NCBI GenBank assembly: GCA_022818135.1
Contig: JAFMSR010000014.1
Span: forward strand, 41,651,487-41,715,486
Source of the DNA: Saxidomus purpurata
Taxonomy: Eukaryota > Mollusca > Bivalvia > Venerida > Veneridae
Reading direction: 5' to 3'
DNA length: 64,000 nucleotides
Part shown: in pieces, positions 25,101 through 35,090 of the stretch
How positions within the stretch are numbered: the stretch's first letter is position 1
Layout: every line of letters begins with the position of its first letter
Translations under genes and position numbers: made by a program
Notes under the pieces: model-generated
Told to the model about the DNA's origin: nothing
What the model saw: only the letters and a program-made list of their open reading frames with translations
Database searches by the model: none

Positions 25101-27168
25101 CCTGTTTTTCTATTTTTTTTTGTAGTAACATTTTTCTAAGCATAACCTAGGACACATACTGCGCAGTACAGACCATGATAACAAACTTATTAAGTTAAAA
25201 GAAAATATTAAGCGCAAAATCGTATCATGTGTTGCTATGTAAAATCAGATATAATTATGAAATGATAAAGACAATTTTGCGCTCTAAATAATCAAAATAT
25301 ACATAACTCAGTGAACAGGTTCATCACAATAGCCACGTTGTGTACTGATTGTAAGCTGTGATTGATAGAGTGTGAGATAGATTTCATAGTGTTAGAAGCT
25401 TGATTGGATGTTCCGTTATAATTAAGTGACATTCATCAGATGGCTTCATAATGTGTTGTCATTAGTTCTAAGAAGGCATGAGGAAATTAAAACAAGAATG
25501 ACCTAGATTAGTATCTTTATTCATAGGCTGTATTCTCAATAAAGTTATTTGTTAGCTTGTTTTAAATGCATTAAGGTAGTGCTTGATCGAAGCTAAATAT
25601 TTATTTGCCAAATCGTTTGTATTATGTATCGAATTCATGAAAGTTACACATTTTGGAAAGGTTTGTGTAATCATGAATGCCATAATCATTATGTTGTTAG
25701 TTGTGACCACTTACGGTCCGGCGTCCGTAGAGTTGCATGCCATGCCAAATGAGAAAACTCTTGTTCTCTAAAACTGCAATATAATATGACCCTATATCAC
25801 GAGTGTCCAAGATACATTGATTCATCAAACCACATGTTCTTCAGATCTCCAGTGTTTGATACATGAAGTAGCGGCCATTTGGCAAATTCTGCCTTTTATG
25901 ACCCACAGATGATTTACTGCTAATATATCCTATACACCTTAGCCAAATGACTCACAACGGTATTAAAAGAACCCGTTTAAAGGGTCATTTGGTATCAAAA
26001 CTAGATGTGAATGTTCTAATACATGTAAGCATGCAGGTGGATACAGTCTTGGGTTAAAAGTTATTCCACAACGTCAAAAAGTACTCAAAGTATTTATTTC
26101 GAATAAAACCAACGTTTTGTAAAAATTTCTCCTGAATTTATTTCAAATGCTATCTTTTTCAAATTTTAACAGTGATTTTAGAAAATGTCAAACATGTACT
26201 TCGTATTCTCACAATAATTTGATGTTTTTTAATTTTAAATGTATTATATAAACGTGGATTTGTAAATTTGAAAGTCAGTATCCCAGTATGTCCATAGTAT
26301 ATTTTGACGTCAAATATTTCAGGTTGTCTTTAAATGATAAATGGAAATTTTATTTTATGTTTTTCAGTGAATTATAGAGTTTTCTCAGTAAAATAAAAGT
26401 GATAATCCACAGTTTTGAAACAGTGGATTACCATTTTTATTTTTCACTGTTTTGCAATCTTTAACCCGAATTTCAGTCAAAAAGTATACCGAGCGTAATT
26501 AATGCTGGAAACCATGCGACGATGACGTCGTTTAAATGACGTCATTTGCGCTATGTTTCTGGTGACGTTTCCCGCGATTTTCGATATTTTGTAGAAACAA
26601 ACTCAAAAAAAGTAGAGTTTAACCATAAAATAAACAGAAAAATTGTTGGCATCGGTGTAATATCACGTTAATTTCACTCGTGAACACCAAAAGTTGTATT
26701 TTCACTCGGGGCTGCCCCCGCCACTCGTGAAAATATCACTTTTGGTGCTCACTCGGTGAAATTATAACATGATCTTACACCGAAAACAACAATTATCCTC
26801 TATATCTTCTGCAGAAACGTTTGAAACTTTATGTTTTTATATGTAATGTGTAGTAAATGTTGACGTTGTGGAATCACTTTTAACCTAAGACTGTACAAAT
26901 CAAAAGTACGGAATAAAACATCTAGGGCAGAAACATAACTGCGCAGAAAAACGTTTCTTCCCATGTTAACGACTGTATTTAGTATAACGTTGAAGCACAC
27001 TCGCTGATTGTGTCACTTTATCGCACAATTTTAATAACAAAAGTTTTAACGGTTGCATCCTTGTCAGATTGACACAAACATTGTGTTTTAAATCGTCAGT
27101 TTGTACTGTGTTTCATGTTTTACAGAGAAGAAGAATTTGATGAATATTTCTCCGATATGTTTCTCTGA
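10177..27168 (+). CDS. FRA10AC1: FRA10AC1-family nuclear protein, 12 exons, exon 8 damaged
   Basis: Exons: 10177-10209, 10668-10729, 11611-11697, 12476-12521, 14565-14641, 15176-15259, 15588-15718, about 16784-16897, 17245-17287, 18704-18795, 22108-22252 and 27126-27168. Splice phases agree; the summed length (957 nt, 318 codons plus stop) is close to human FRA10AC1 (315 aa). Matches in order: 'YDSEFEFDSEAERKR'; 'RHKLLVNNYLMYYSGQKTEF'; 'DVIRENHKFLW'; 'RLAKKYYDKLFKEYC'; 'GLRSWEVNFAYMEDDQKKNA'; 'LCSDCSYKLNYHHR'; a Lys-rich tail; 'IWSGPAKIIEEKS'; and the terminus 'EEEFDEYFSDMFL'. The family is nuclear and spliceosome-associated. Exon 8 is the exception. Its reading frame breaks at its start, in the CxxC region and just before its donor, with net change zero, so the gene as assembled may not encode full-length protein. 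An in-frame ATG at 10006 exists upstream; I prefer 10177 because it directly precedes family-like sequence. Confidence 0.88.
11487..11553. repeat. perfect 23-bp inverted repeat (short hairpin) in FRA10AC1 intron 2
   Basis: Arms at 11487-11509 (starts GGGTTGACCGCAAAAC) and 11531-11553 are exact reverse complements, separated by 21 bases. A partial third copy of the arm core (CAAAACTGTTGTA) follows directly. Confidence 0.85.
11815..11975 (+). repeat. tRNA-derived SINE (plus strand) in a FRA10AC1 intron
   Basis: The text 'GCCTCAGTGATAGCATGTTA' then 'ACCTCAGGATCAGAGGGGTC' and 'CTGGGATTGCCCTCCTGG' is a tRNA-like head. It is followed by 'TAGTGTCCTTAGGTAAGACA', the SINE tail shared with 1322-1480 and 14140-14270. 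Confidence 0.6.
12695..12863. mobile_element. MITE with TACAGTAAAGTTC termini (Tc1/mariner or pogo type)
   Basis: Left end TACAGTAAAGTTC and right end GAACTTCACTGTA are inverted with one mismatch. The interior is AT-rich and has no open frame. TA plus CAGT termini fit mariner/pogo-like non-autonomous elements. It lies in the FRA10AC1 intron between exons 4 and 5. Confidence 0.65.
13685..13935 (+). repeat. tRNA-derived SINE, family copy 1 of 3
   Basis: The tRNA-like head 'GGTGGTCCAGTTGTTAACAC' ... 'TGCCTAGTTTGAATCTGGGC' (B-box) is followed by a conserved body: 'ACTGGAAATTTCAGAAACAT', 'GAACTGGTTAGAAACCCAG', 'ACTGGGCACATAAAAGACCC' and 'AAGGGGTCTATTC'. The same body occurs inverted at 62745-62985 (with head) and 42945-43085 (3' part only). 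Confidence 0.7.
14125..14275 (+). repeat. SINE tail related to 1322-1480
   Basis: 'CAAGGTGTGTCCTTAGGGAA' then 'CCATGCCTCTGTCCACCCAG' and 'CTGTAAATGGGTAGCAGAGA' match the tail at 1322-1480. The head is degraded. Confidence 0.6.
14662..14830. mobile_element. MITE with TACAGTAAAC termini (pogo/Tigger-like)
   Basis: Left end TACAGTAAACCCC and right end GTTTACTGTA are inverted repeats. The interior has 'ACGACTCCAAGTATGGCAAA' and 'GGTCCCAAGGAGTTTGTTAT', reminiscent of pogo-type termini. It inserted 20 bp after FRA10AC1 exon 5 (ends 14641), apparently without harming the donor. Confidence 0.65.
16090..17900 (+). repeat. three diverged tandem copies of the FRA10AC1 exon 8-exon 9 block
   Basis: Copy A (about 16090-16650) has a decayed exon-8-like piece near 16219-16265 ('CAGTTTGGTGTATTGGGCAA' against 'CAGTTTATATGCAATCAAGA') and a decayed exon-9-like piece at 16547-16595 with its donor GTAAGTACTGCC. 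Copy B (about 16650-17450) carries the recognisable exon 8 and the intact exon 9 (17245-17287, donor GTAAGTAATGCC). Copy C (about 17450-17900) keeps intron text (CAAAAGGTG..TGGTAAT, 'ACATGTAACAT') and a trace of the exon 8 acceptor near 17505, but no coding match. Markers shared between copies include 'AAAATGCATAAG', 'ACTTATCAGATG' and 'TTATAGTCCCT'. Confidence 0.6.
18945..19095 (+). repeat. two short tandem duplications in a FRA10AC1 intron
   Basis: 'ACTTGAAACTTACTTGATTA' is present twice (about 18930-18978). A roughly 60-bp unit with 'ACTCACCATTCATAAAACTG' and 'ACTCTGTATTGCTAGCTACA' is present twice (about 18990-19095). Confidence 0.8.
22545..22770 (+). repeat. dispersed non-coding element in the last FRA10AC1 intron
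   Basis: 'GATCGATGGGTGTCTGTTGT' then 'CAACAACTCCTCTTAAACTA' and an ending 'GCCCCACGGATCACTTG' resemble the CCCG(T/C)GGGTCACTTG end of the elements at 23870-24320 and 37070-37410. They belong to the same broad class of bivalve dispersed repeats. Confidence 0.45.
23870..24320 (+). repeat. dispersed non-coding element, related copy at 37070-37410
   Basis: It shares 'CTTAGATATTTAGCATGTAG', 'AATTATGACCCCCGG', 'GGGGATGTTCCTTG' and the terminal GGGTTACTTGATTTTACATA-like end with 37070-37410. It is one of the GTCCGTCC-type dispersed elements. The two copies do not occupy equivalent points of the segmental duplication, so they inserted independently. Confidence 0.65.
26389..26455. repeat. palindrome inside the foldback element
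   Basis: 'AGTGATAATCCACAG' and, after TTTTGAAA, 'CAGTGGATTACCATT...TTTCACT' form an interrupted palindrome. Confidence 0.7.
26646..26790. repeat. imperfect hairpin of about 145 bp inside the foldback element
   Basis: 'GGTGTAATATCACGTTAATT' at 26654 pairs with the text ending CTTACACC at 26781. 'TTCACTCGTGAACACCAAAA' pairs with 'TTTTGGTGCTCACTCGGTGA'. The loop is around 'GGGGCTGCCCCCG'. Confidence 0.75.
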
Positions 27169-27336
27169 AGAGAGTGGAGTACTGATAGATGTGACCATAT
27201 GGACTTGAGAAAGACAAAAGCGCCGTAGATGATAACTGTGAACTTTACCGTGATAAAGTCTCGTAGTTTTTTTGTCAACAGTTATTTCTGGAAGTGAAAT
27301 TGATATTTCGCTGCTGAGAGTAGACATACTGCCTAT

Positions 27337-27342
27337 AATAAA
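27337..27342 (+). promoter_or_regulatory. polyadenylation signal AATAAA of FRA10AC1
   Basis: It lies about 170 bp after the FRA10AC1 stop codon (27166-27168), on the same strand. Confidence 0.6.
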
Positions 27343-28616
27343 TTATAGTCAATATTTCTTGGTGTTATGTATGAATATAGTACAATTGGTATGACACAAA
27401 AAAACGGTATACATGTAATAAAATCTACATTAGACAAAAAAAAAAGAAATCAATGGGAATCTGAGTACAAACCTGCATGTCAGGCAGAATTAACAATATG
27501 GGAAGTCTGTTTCATGAATCTGATATTAGTCTGAAATAATGATAATTTACAACATTATATATATGCTAAAAATACACCATTATCAGTGTGTCCTCTGTGA
27601 AAATATGTGTGTCTTCAAGTAAGATTATTTTTCAGCCATAGTTAGCTAGTTACTGTTGTGCTGAAAGAAAAGTTCGATACATTTTAGTTGTTGGTTTCAT
27701 AAACTATATAATTATACGTAGAAAAAGCCGGTTTACAGTTTTTTAAATAAAAGAAAAATGTTTTCATTGTTTTTCATTACTAAGTCTTACCACCTTCCAT
27801 TTATAAGCGTATATCCCTCAACTCATCCGTACATTTATCCAATACTTATTCGCTCAGATTTATCATAACTATGCGAATCTGAAGGCAATTCTATTGCGAC
27901 GTGATGAAATGTTTTAGTTAGTACAGGATTATGCTTCAAGGTCAGCTTTCAGCTTTGACATCCTTGAAGATAGTTCATGATACTTTAGTCACACCGTTAA
28001 CGTCAACATGACACTATACAGACTTCTATTTTATATTCCGGGTTTAGGCTTCTTAATTATTGTCAGATGTTTCAACAGTGTTTCATATGTTGTATACATA
28101 TTGTAAACTACACGTGCTCTAAATGTCATATGTGTATAACATGTACTTATTTCGGGTTATATCTCCCAATAGCATACATGTGAAAGCTCCAGTATTTATA
28201 ATTTTATCAAGACCCGTCTTGTGCTAATACCCGAGAAAACTATATGGTACGAAGAAGAATAATTTTATATATTATTTCTAATCAATTCACCTTAGCATGT
28301 ATATGTAATAAAGCCGTCAGATTTATTTCATTTCCTTGAAAAACGTGACAGAACATATGTTAACAACTTATTCCAATTACTGTTCCTAAGCACCTTATTA
28401 TTGAAACTGAGTCGTAATTGTGGGGATTGATTTCTTTATCAGTTCAGTTAGTTTTGCAACATTTAACAAAGAGAATGACAAAACAGAATGACGCTAAATT
28501 TGCCAGATTGAGACCAACTAATTTCATAAGCTGGTTTAAAACGGAAATAAATAGAACGTGCTGATATATTCCGTCTGTGCTAAACGAGTACACGCACTGA
28601 TAACGGACACAATTGG

Positions 28617-28765
28617 AAATCAAAGGACTGAAAGTGCTGGAGGATCGATTGTCTCTGAACAACACAGTCTGCACACATACATGTGTAAATATCAGAACAA
28701 CACAGATTGTAAACATCACATGTGTAAATATCGGGACAACCCTTGCACGAGTAAAGTTATAAACT
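28617..28765 (+). repeat. dispersed repeat, second copy of 5316-5410
   Basis: It is near-identical to 5316-5410 at its start and has extra copies of a unit with 'CACATGTGTAAATATC' (two or three units). The frames 28444-28785 and 28558-28824 are artefacts of this repeat. Confidence 0.7.
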
Positions 28766-29009
28766 GGAGACACAACTGTCCACAAATTTTGACCTTAAAC
28801 AATTTGTGTAAACTTTACTTTTGAGATAAGAACCCATGTGCTTACATTTTGCATTCAGTGACTATGTTCAACTACCCTATGAAGTATTAAGCTGTGAATG
28901 GTAACTGAGAAATGGATTTTGACAAAACTGAACTGAAAATTCAGTTTGAACAACTTTTAATGCCATTCAAAAGTTATGGGATATGCCCATAGGGTTGATT
29001 GTATTGTGC

Positions 29010-29258
29010 CAATTCATTGATTCGGATTTAACGTCGCACTCAACAGCTAAGGTCATATTGCAACGTCCAGCTTTCATGGAGGAGGAAGACCCTGGGTGCC
29101 AATTCTGGCGTTATTTCAGTCACGAGCGGGCATCTGGGTAGAACCTAGATAGCTCCCAGACATAAAAGAATTCGACCCAAGTAGGGCACGAACCTACAGC
29201 GGTGAGGGAACAAGTAAACATCAGTCAATGACCTCAACCACTCGGCGACAGATGCCAT
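29010..29258 (-). repeat. tRNA-Ser/Leu-like SINE, minus strand
   Basis: The minus strand reads 'TCGCCGAGTGGTTGAGGTCA' (A-box region) and 'CGCTGTAGGTTCGTGCCC' (B-box). A conserved SINE body follows, reading toward the plus-strand 'GGATTTAACGTCGCACTCAA'. The head with a long variable arm suggests a serine- or leucine-type tRNA source. Confidence 0.7.
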
Positions 29259-32200
29259 TGTTTGATGCCAAGCAATTGTCTGAAGTTTCAAGGCTTTAAT
29301 GATTACCGAGAAAGTGAATTTTAAGAAAGCTAACCAGATTCAAGACGACAGTGCCGACTGACTTCAAGAAGGTTATGACAATGGCTCTTCTTGTTTTTCA
29401 AAGAAACGCTAAAAATTGATAAATCAGTCTTTTTGTTATACATTGATTCAGTATATACCTATTGTAGAACAAGTACTTGCAGCTTACATTAACTATCCCC
29501 GTGAGTGGTTCCAAAAATACTGCGAATTGCAATATACCGGGTCTATTGCGCACACCTAGTCATTACCAGCCTTTCTACCATACTGTTTTAAATTTTCATA
29601 ACTTGTATAAAACAACAACTGAATGTTTTAATAGCAGGCTATTATCTTTCATATTTAACATATACTAGACTCTAGCAGTATTTCGTAACAAGTAATAATG
29701 ATGATGATTATGATGATTATTATGTGCCTATATAATTAATGTATGTATGAATGTACACGACAAAATTTAGTGTAGCAAAAGAATCGTGGTAAAGTTTAGT
29801 TTAAACAATATTTATTCTCGAAAATACATAGTATATATACATACATAGTAGAAAGGTGTAACAATATAACTGGAGTCTGACAATAAGCTTTCAAAGAAAA
29901 CTTATATTAATTCATTTTCCTACTTTGGTAAAGTTTGAAAGTTTTAGTTACAATTTATATTGAGTTAATATTTGTTCTTTTGTAAATGACAGCGTAATCC
30001 AGAGAAATGAATTTGATTTCCCTTTAGATTATTGCATTTCTGTCTATATTTAAAAATCGTAGTTAAGACATGTAGATCTATGTGATTTCTTACAGTTATT
30101 CGTACCCAGGTACGAATCGACTTCGCCGAAATGCGGACATTTTCGTACCATTTTCCAACCACGCATTTACGTAAAATACAACAATTACAACGTGTTTAAA
30201 GCATAAAAATATGTTGTCATATTTCAAAAAGACATCTACAAGTGCCTCTGTAGAGTTAATTTGCCGATAAGTTTCAGTTTTATACCTTAACGCATGAAGG
30301 CGTATTTTAGACTAGTTTTTCGGAAAATCTTTAGAGACACTAAATGACAACTAGTCAGGCCAAGCACTTTTGATAATTGAGGCGTTGGCAAGTTACAAAA
30401 AAATCGTTTTTTATGTTGAATTCCGAATTTTGTAATTTAAAATTCAAGAGTACCTAGTGGTTCGATAACGTATTACGATGTTCCGATAGTTTATGGTCAC
30501 AAACGCAACATCGGACATTATTCGACCTGACTAGGTGTCTTTTAGTGTCTCCGGTCTGACTTAGAAAACTGTTCTGATCAAAACCGCGTAGGAAACTAGT
30601 TCTATACAGAACAGATACCTCGTTGATTTTTAGTAATTTTTAATGTTTTACATTTATTCATCAATATATCATAATGAAAACAGAAAACAAGGTGATGCAT
30701 TACAATTCTTTTTATTTTATTGAATATATAGAACTACTTTTCGGTCATATTCGACAAAAATTGTGTTTAGAGTTCGGTCGTAAGGGTCTGAAATACTCTG
30801 TTAACTTTGGATACGATTGAATAAATTCAATCGATCCAAAAATAAGGATTTATATAATGCTAGAAGGAGTGAAAGTTTGGTGACATGTTTCTTTGTGTAT
30901 TTGAACCATATATATGTCTCTGTCCATACGAATGGTGTCATAGTTGGTGCGCCTGATACACCTGAATATAGAGCGAGGGATTTCGCAGAGACAGTTAGAT
31001 GATGAGTTGTATTTCCTTTTTTTGAAGTTCTAAATGGAAAGTTCTTTATATTGCTGTAAATAATTGCAACATATGTCTTGTACATATAAGTTGATTTATA
31101 AGGAAAATGAGTCAGAAATGTGACTATCCCAGCATTTGCGTAAATGATGACATGGTAATAGTCGTGCTCGACATTAATCACCAGCAAATCAAGGCAAACA
31201 GTAAAATCATTGCGCCGATAATTGTTCAAGGTCTTTCTCAGATTCTGACGACATTCGTCAACCGCTTTCATAACAGATGCTATTAATGGTATTCTTTTTA
31301 ATTAAATTGGTTTTTAAGGACTTCAGCCTATACGAAAGAGGTTACTGCAAGAGCGTAGTTAGGCAATTTTGCCAACTGAGCACTTTGTTGTTTTTTGTGA
31401 AGACATGTAACTCTGTGCTGATTCCACTGTATACATTGGTGTCAAGAGAAAGATTGTAGATGAGAATGTCGGTCCAAATATTTTATTGTCAAACATGTAC
31501 AAACTAGACAAACTGTAATTAAGTTATAATATTTCTTAACTTTATTTATGGTAACACAAGTGTTTGAGGTTGAGTGGATAGTTTTGTTAGACACTGGTGT
31601 TTTTGTTTTCTCAATATTTCAGGGGAAAGTGTTTCTAATGAAATGTATCCTTGTTTGCTAGGCCTTTTGTAATGGTGCATTAAATTCGTGCAAATTCCAC
31701 GAACAATGACACTCATTCCAAGCAATATTATTATGAAAAATCTTTAGCTTTGGTAAAACCAATATGTTCCTGTATGACCTAGCTTTTTTACTCGAAAGAT
31801 TTCGAGAATTTAGTGCATCTCATAGAAAATGAATTATTGTTTCTAAGAAAGGCAAGCAAAAAAGAATCGTGATCGTTGCTGTGTTGCCTTTAGTAAAAAT
31901 CTTGCTATAGACATAAACGCAGAATACAGTTGAAATGAAGTGTTAATGGCTTGTCACAATTATCAGTTCCTTCCCTTTTTTCTCTGAGTTTGATGACTGC
32001 AAATGTTAAATGGTTTCTATATATGAATATAATCAATATTGCCTTGAAACCTGAGCTTTCTATCATTGCACATTAATAACAGCTATAAGTTCGCTGAAAA
32101 GAAAGTGTCCAGGAATCTGAGAATATTGAATTACATTTCTAATTTTGTTTTGACGTATTTCATTTATAGTGTGGTTCTTCTGCCATCAAAGGTTTATGGT

Positions 32201-32569
32201 GAGCAATTATGTCGGGTATAATTGTCACACATTAATGTCTCCCAAGAAAATCTTCTGTGACACTGTTTTTCCATTTTTTCTATTGGAATATAAATGGATT
32301 GATGTTTCTTCAAGACTATTAATTACTCTGTCTGTATTCGTGTTTATACGGGCCAGCTCTACACACCCCAACCCCCCCACCCCTCCCCCCCACACACACA
32401 CACTAAATACTGACATCACTAAGCTTCCAATTGTGTAAGTCCCGTGATCACTTATGATGTTTCAATTACATGTTGCACTAATTTTACAGAGAAAATGTTA
32501 ATTTACCATTATTTGTCAAAGACAACATTGTTAGACTTTTTTCAAAGCGAAAGTACATTTTTGTGTCAC

Positions 32570-34740
32570 CCTTAAGGAGAAAAGGCAATACATAGGGATC
32601 GCTTTGTCCGTCCGTCCGTCCGTCCGCACGCATGCTGGGTACCTTAGGTGGTAGGAGGTGTGGTCTAAGACATAAGAAATCTTTTGTCTTCATTCCGTCT
32701 TTTGTCCCTTAAGTGGTCATTCTTTTGTAACTTAAGTGGTCCTTCTATTGTTCGAGAACAATGGAAATACCACCTAATACCACCTACGCAGGGGTGTCCG
32801 TCGGTCCGTCCGTCCGTCACAGAAACTTAACGTTGGCTATAACTTTGCCATTTCTTAAGATTTCTTCATCAAACTTTACAATTGTATTGCTTATGACAAA
32901 AGGGCCATAATGCCGCCAAACTTTATAGGTTAAGGTCATATTTGACAGAGTTATGCCCCTTTTTAGCTCGACTATTCGAAGAATAAGGAGGCTATTGCAC
33001 TCGCCCCGGCGTCGGCGTCGGCGTCGGCGTCTGCGTTGGTTAAAGTTTTTTATAAATTCAAATATCTTGAATACTATCAAAGGTATTGACTTGAAACTCA
33101 AACTATATGTTTACCATCAACATCTACACCTGGGGAAACAATCCCCATACCTCTGTTTTGATTTTTGACAGATTTATGCCCCTTTTTAACTTAGAATTTT
33201 TGGTTAAAGTTTTTTATAAATTCAAATATCTTGAATACTATCAAAGGTATTGACTTGAAACTCAAAGTATGTGTCTACCATCAACATCTACACCTGAGGA
33301 AATAATCCCCATGACTCTGTTTTGATTTTTGACAGATTTATGCCCCTTTTTAACTTAGAATTTTTGGTTAAAGTTTTTTATAAATTCAAATATCTTGAAT
33401 ACTATCAAAGGTATTGACTTGAAACTCAAAGTATGTGTCTGCAATCAACATTTACACCTGAGGAAACAATACCCATAAGTCTGTTTTTATTTTTGACAGA
33501 TTTATGCCCCCTTTTAACTTAGAATTTTGGTTAAAGTTTTTTTTTAATTCAAATATCTTGAATACTATCAAAGGTATTGACTTGAAACTCAAAGTATGTG
33601 TCTACCATCAACATATACACCTGAGGAAACAATTCCCATAACTCTGTTTTGATTTTTGACAGATTTATGCCCCTTTTTAACTTAGAATTTTTGGTAATTT
33701 TTTTTGTAAATTCAAATATCTTGAATACTATATAAGGTATTGACTTGAAATTCAAAATATATGTTTACCATCAACATCTACACCTGGGGAAACAATCCCC
33801 ATAACTCTGTTTTGATTTTTGATAGATTTGTGTCCGTTTTTTAACTTAGAATTTTTGGTAAAAGATTTTATAAAGTCAAATATCTTGAATACTATCAAAA
33901 GTATTGACTTGAAACTCAAAGTATGTGTCAACCATCAACATCTACACCTGAGGAAACAATCTCTATAACTCTGTTTTGATTTTTGATAGATTTGTGTCCC
34001 TTTTTAACTTTGAATTTTTTGTTAAAGATAGAATACTATCGAACGTATTTACTGTCAACATCTTCACCAATGTTTTTGATTTTTGACATATTTATGCCCT
34101 TTTTAACGTAGAATTTTGTCACAGTTTTCCAGACTAAAGTGGAAATACTCAAAATGGCTTTCTTTTGAAATGTCATAGAATAATTATGCAGCATGAAGCG
34201 GTCATGCTTTTTTAATTCTATACATATCAATTTTGAAAACTTACAAAATTATTCATGATCAAATATACAAGGTCATGTATTTCTTTGAAATTATCCCCCC
34301 CATCCTCCTCCAGTTGGCTTGCAGAATCCAGAGTAAGGCTTTGAATGCAATGTACATTTACAAAGGTCTTTGAACAAGTTTCATATCTTTGACCTTAATT
34401 CTTATAGACAATTACACAATACTCCTGTTCTTAGACAAAAACCCCATTTTACCAACAAGCTTTCGAATAGTCGAGCGTGCTGTCATGTGACAGCTCTTGT
34501 TGTACTTAGTTTTTGTCACGAAAACTTAACGTTGGCTATAACTTTGCCATTTCTTAATATTTCTTCATCAAACTTTACAATTGTATTGCTTATGATAAAA
34601 GGATCATGATGCTGCCAAATTTTATAGGTCAAGGTCATATTTGACAGAGTTATGCCCCTTTTTATACTTAGATTTTGTCATAAAATTATTGGTTATTCTG
34701 ACAAAGTGTAAGAGGGCGACACAAGTGTTCTACTGAACAC
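32570..34740 (+). repeat. nested GTCCGTCC-type element with an internal tandem array
   Basis: Outer text 'AACTTAACGTTGGCTATAAC' through 'GACAGAGTTATGCCCC' occurs at 32823-32960 and again at 34522-34660. Between them lies a second element whose ends are 'GCTCGACTATTCGAAG' (32967) and 'CGAATAGTCGAGCGTGCTGT' (34464). The latter end is also seen near 38865 ('AGTCGAGCGCGCTGTCC'). A (GTCGGC)n stretch lies near 33010 and a tandem array at 33037-34030. The poly-Arg frames here are artefacts. Confidence 0.65.
33037..34030 (+). repeat. tandem array, about 6 units of about 164 bp
   Basis: Units start at 'GGTTAAAGTTTTTTATAAAT' near 33037, 33201, 33365, 33528, 33690 and 33855. Each continues 'ATATCTTGAATACTATCAAA', 'GGTATTGACTTGAAACTCAA', 'CATCAACATCTACACCTG' and 'TATGCCCCTTTTTAACTTAG'. 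Identity between adjacent units is high. Confidence 0.9.
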
Positions 34741-35039
34741 CCATCTATTATCGTATTATAGCATTTATGTCAGTTACTTGAAAGTTTTCTTACTGTTACA
34801 TTTGTGATACTATTGTGTACTTGCCATTGAATTTAAAATCTAAAATTAAGGAGTGTTTGTCGGGAGTACAGGAATCATATGTTTGTTTCTGACATGTGTG
34901 TTTTAATTATGTGTTTATTCCACTTGATAGTTGTGAATTTGCTTTATTTTCTTTTTAGTTTTATCGATGGCCACATTGTAAATAAGAATATGTAATTTGT
35001 TACATAACTTAATGTGTAATACCTTCGTAAAATACAGAA

Positions 35040-35087
<48 letters not shown>
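35040..35087. repeat. (ATT)n microsatellite
   Basis: About fifteen uninterrupted TTA/ATT triplets within copy B of the segmental duplication. Confidence 0.95.

Positions 35088-35090
<3 letters not shown>

Larger units (their letters stand above)
26042..26895. mobile_element. foldback element (about 850 bp) with 36-bp terminal inverted repeats
   Basis: Left arm 26042-26077 begins TACAGTCTTGGGTTAAAAGT. Right arm 26860-26895 is its reverse complement with two mismatches, ending AAGACTGTA. The TA-CAGT termini suggest a mariner/pogo-type origin. Inside are an 'AATCCACAG..CAGTGGATT' palindrome and a large GC-richer hairpin at 26646-26790. No transposase frame is present. The element ends about 230 bp before the last exon of FRA10AC1. 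Confidence 0.65.
22940..31250. repeat. segmental duplication, copy A
   Basis: It aligns in the same order and orientation with 31770-40850. Landmarks: 22955 with 31790 ('AGCAAAAAGGAATCATGATC' type), 23490 with 32280 ('CATTGGAATATGAATGGAT'), 23640 with 35330, 24510 with 35740 ('CTGTAAGCAATTTGTT'), 25160 with 36620, 26000 with 37730, 28355 with 40260 ('ACGTGACAGAA', 'TTCCAATTACTGTT'), 30890 with 40520 and 31040 with 40700 ('AATTGCA', 'TTGTACAT'). Copy A contains the last exon of FRA10AC1 and its polyadenylation signal. The divergence is substantial, so the duplication is old. Confidence 0.75.

Noticed and set aside
28444..28824. Opposed frames of 113 and 88 residues
   Set aside because: Both overlie the dispersed repeat that is also present at 5316-5410.
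30801..31271. 156-residue minus-strand open frame, the longest in the 27-43 kb spacer
   Set aside because: The same interval in segmental duplication copy B (about 40500-40830) aligns with it but has indels that break the frame, there is no recognisable domain, and composition is like the surrounding intergenic DNA.
32817..33168. Frames with poly-arginine runs on both strands
   Set aside because: They come from the (GTCGGC)n stretch and the 164-bp tandem array.
33037..34030. Regularly repeated 164-bp units as a possible CRISPR array
   Set aside because: The whole unit is repeated with no unique spacers, and the DNA is eukaryotic; it is an ordinary tandem array.
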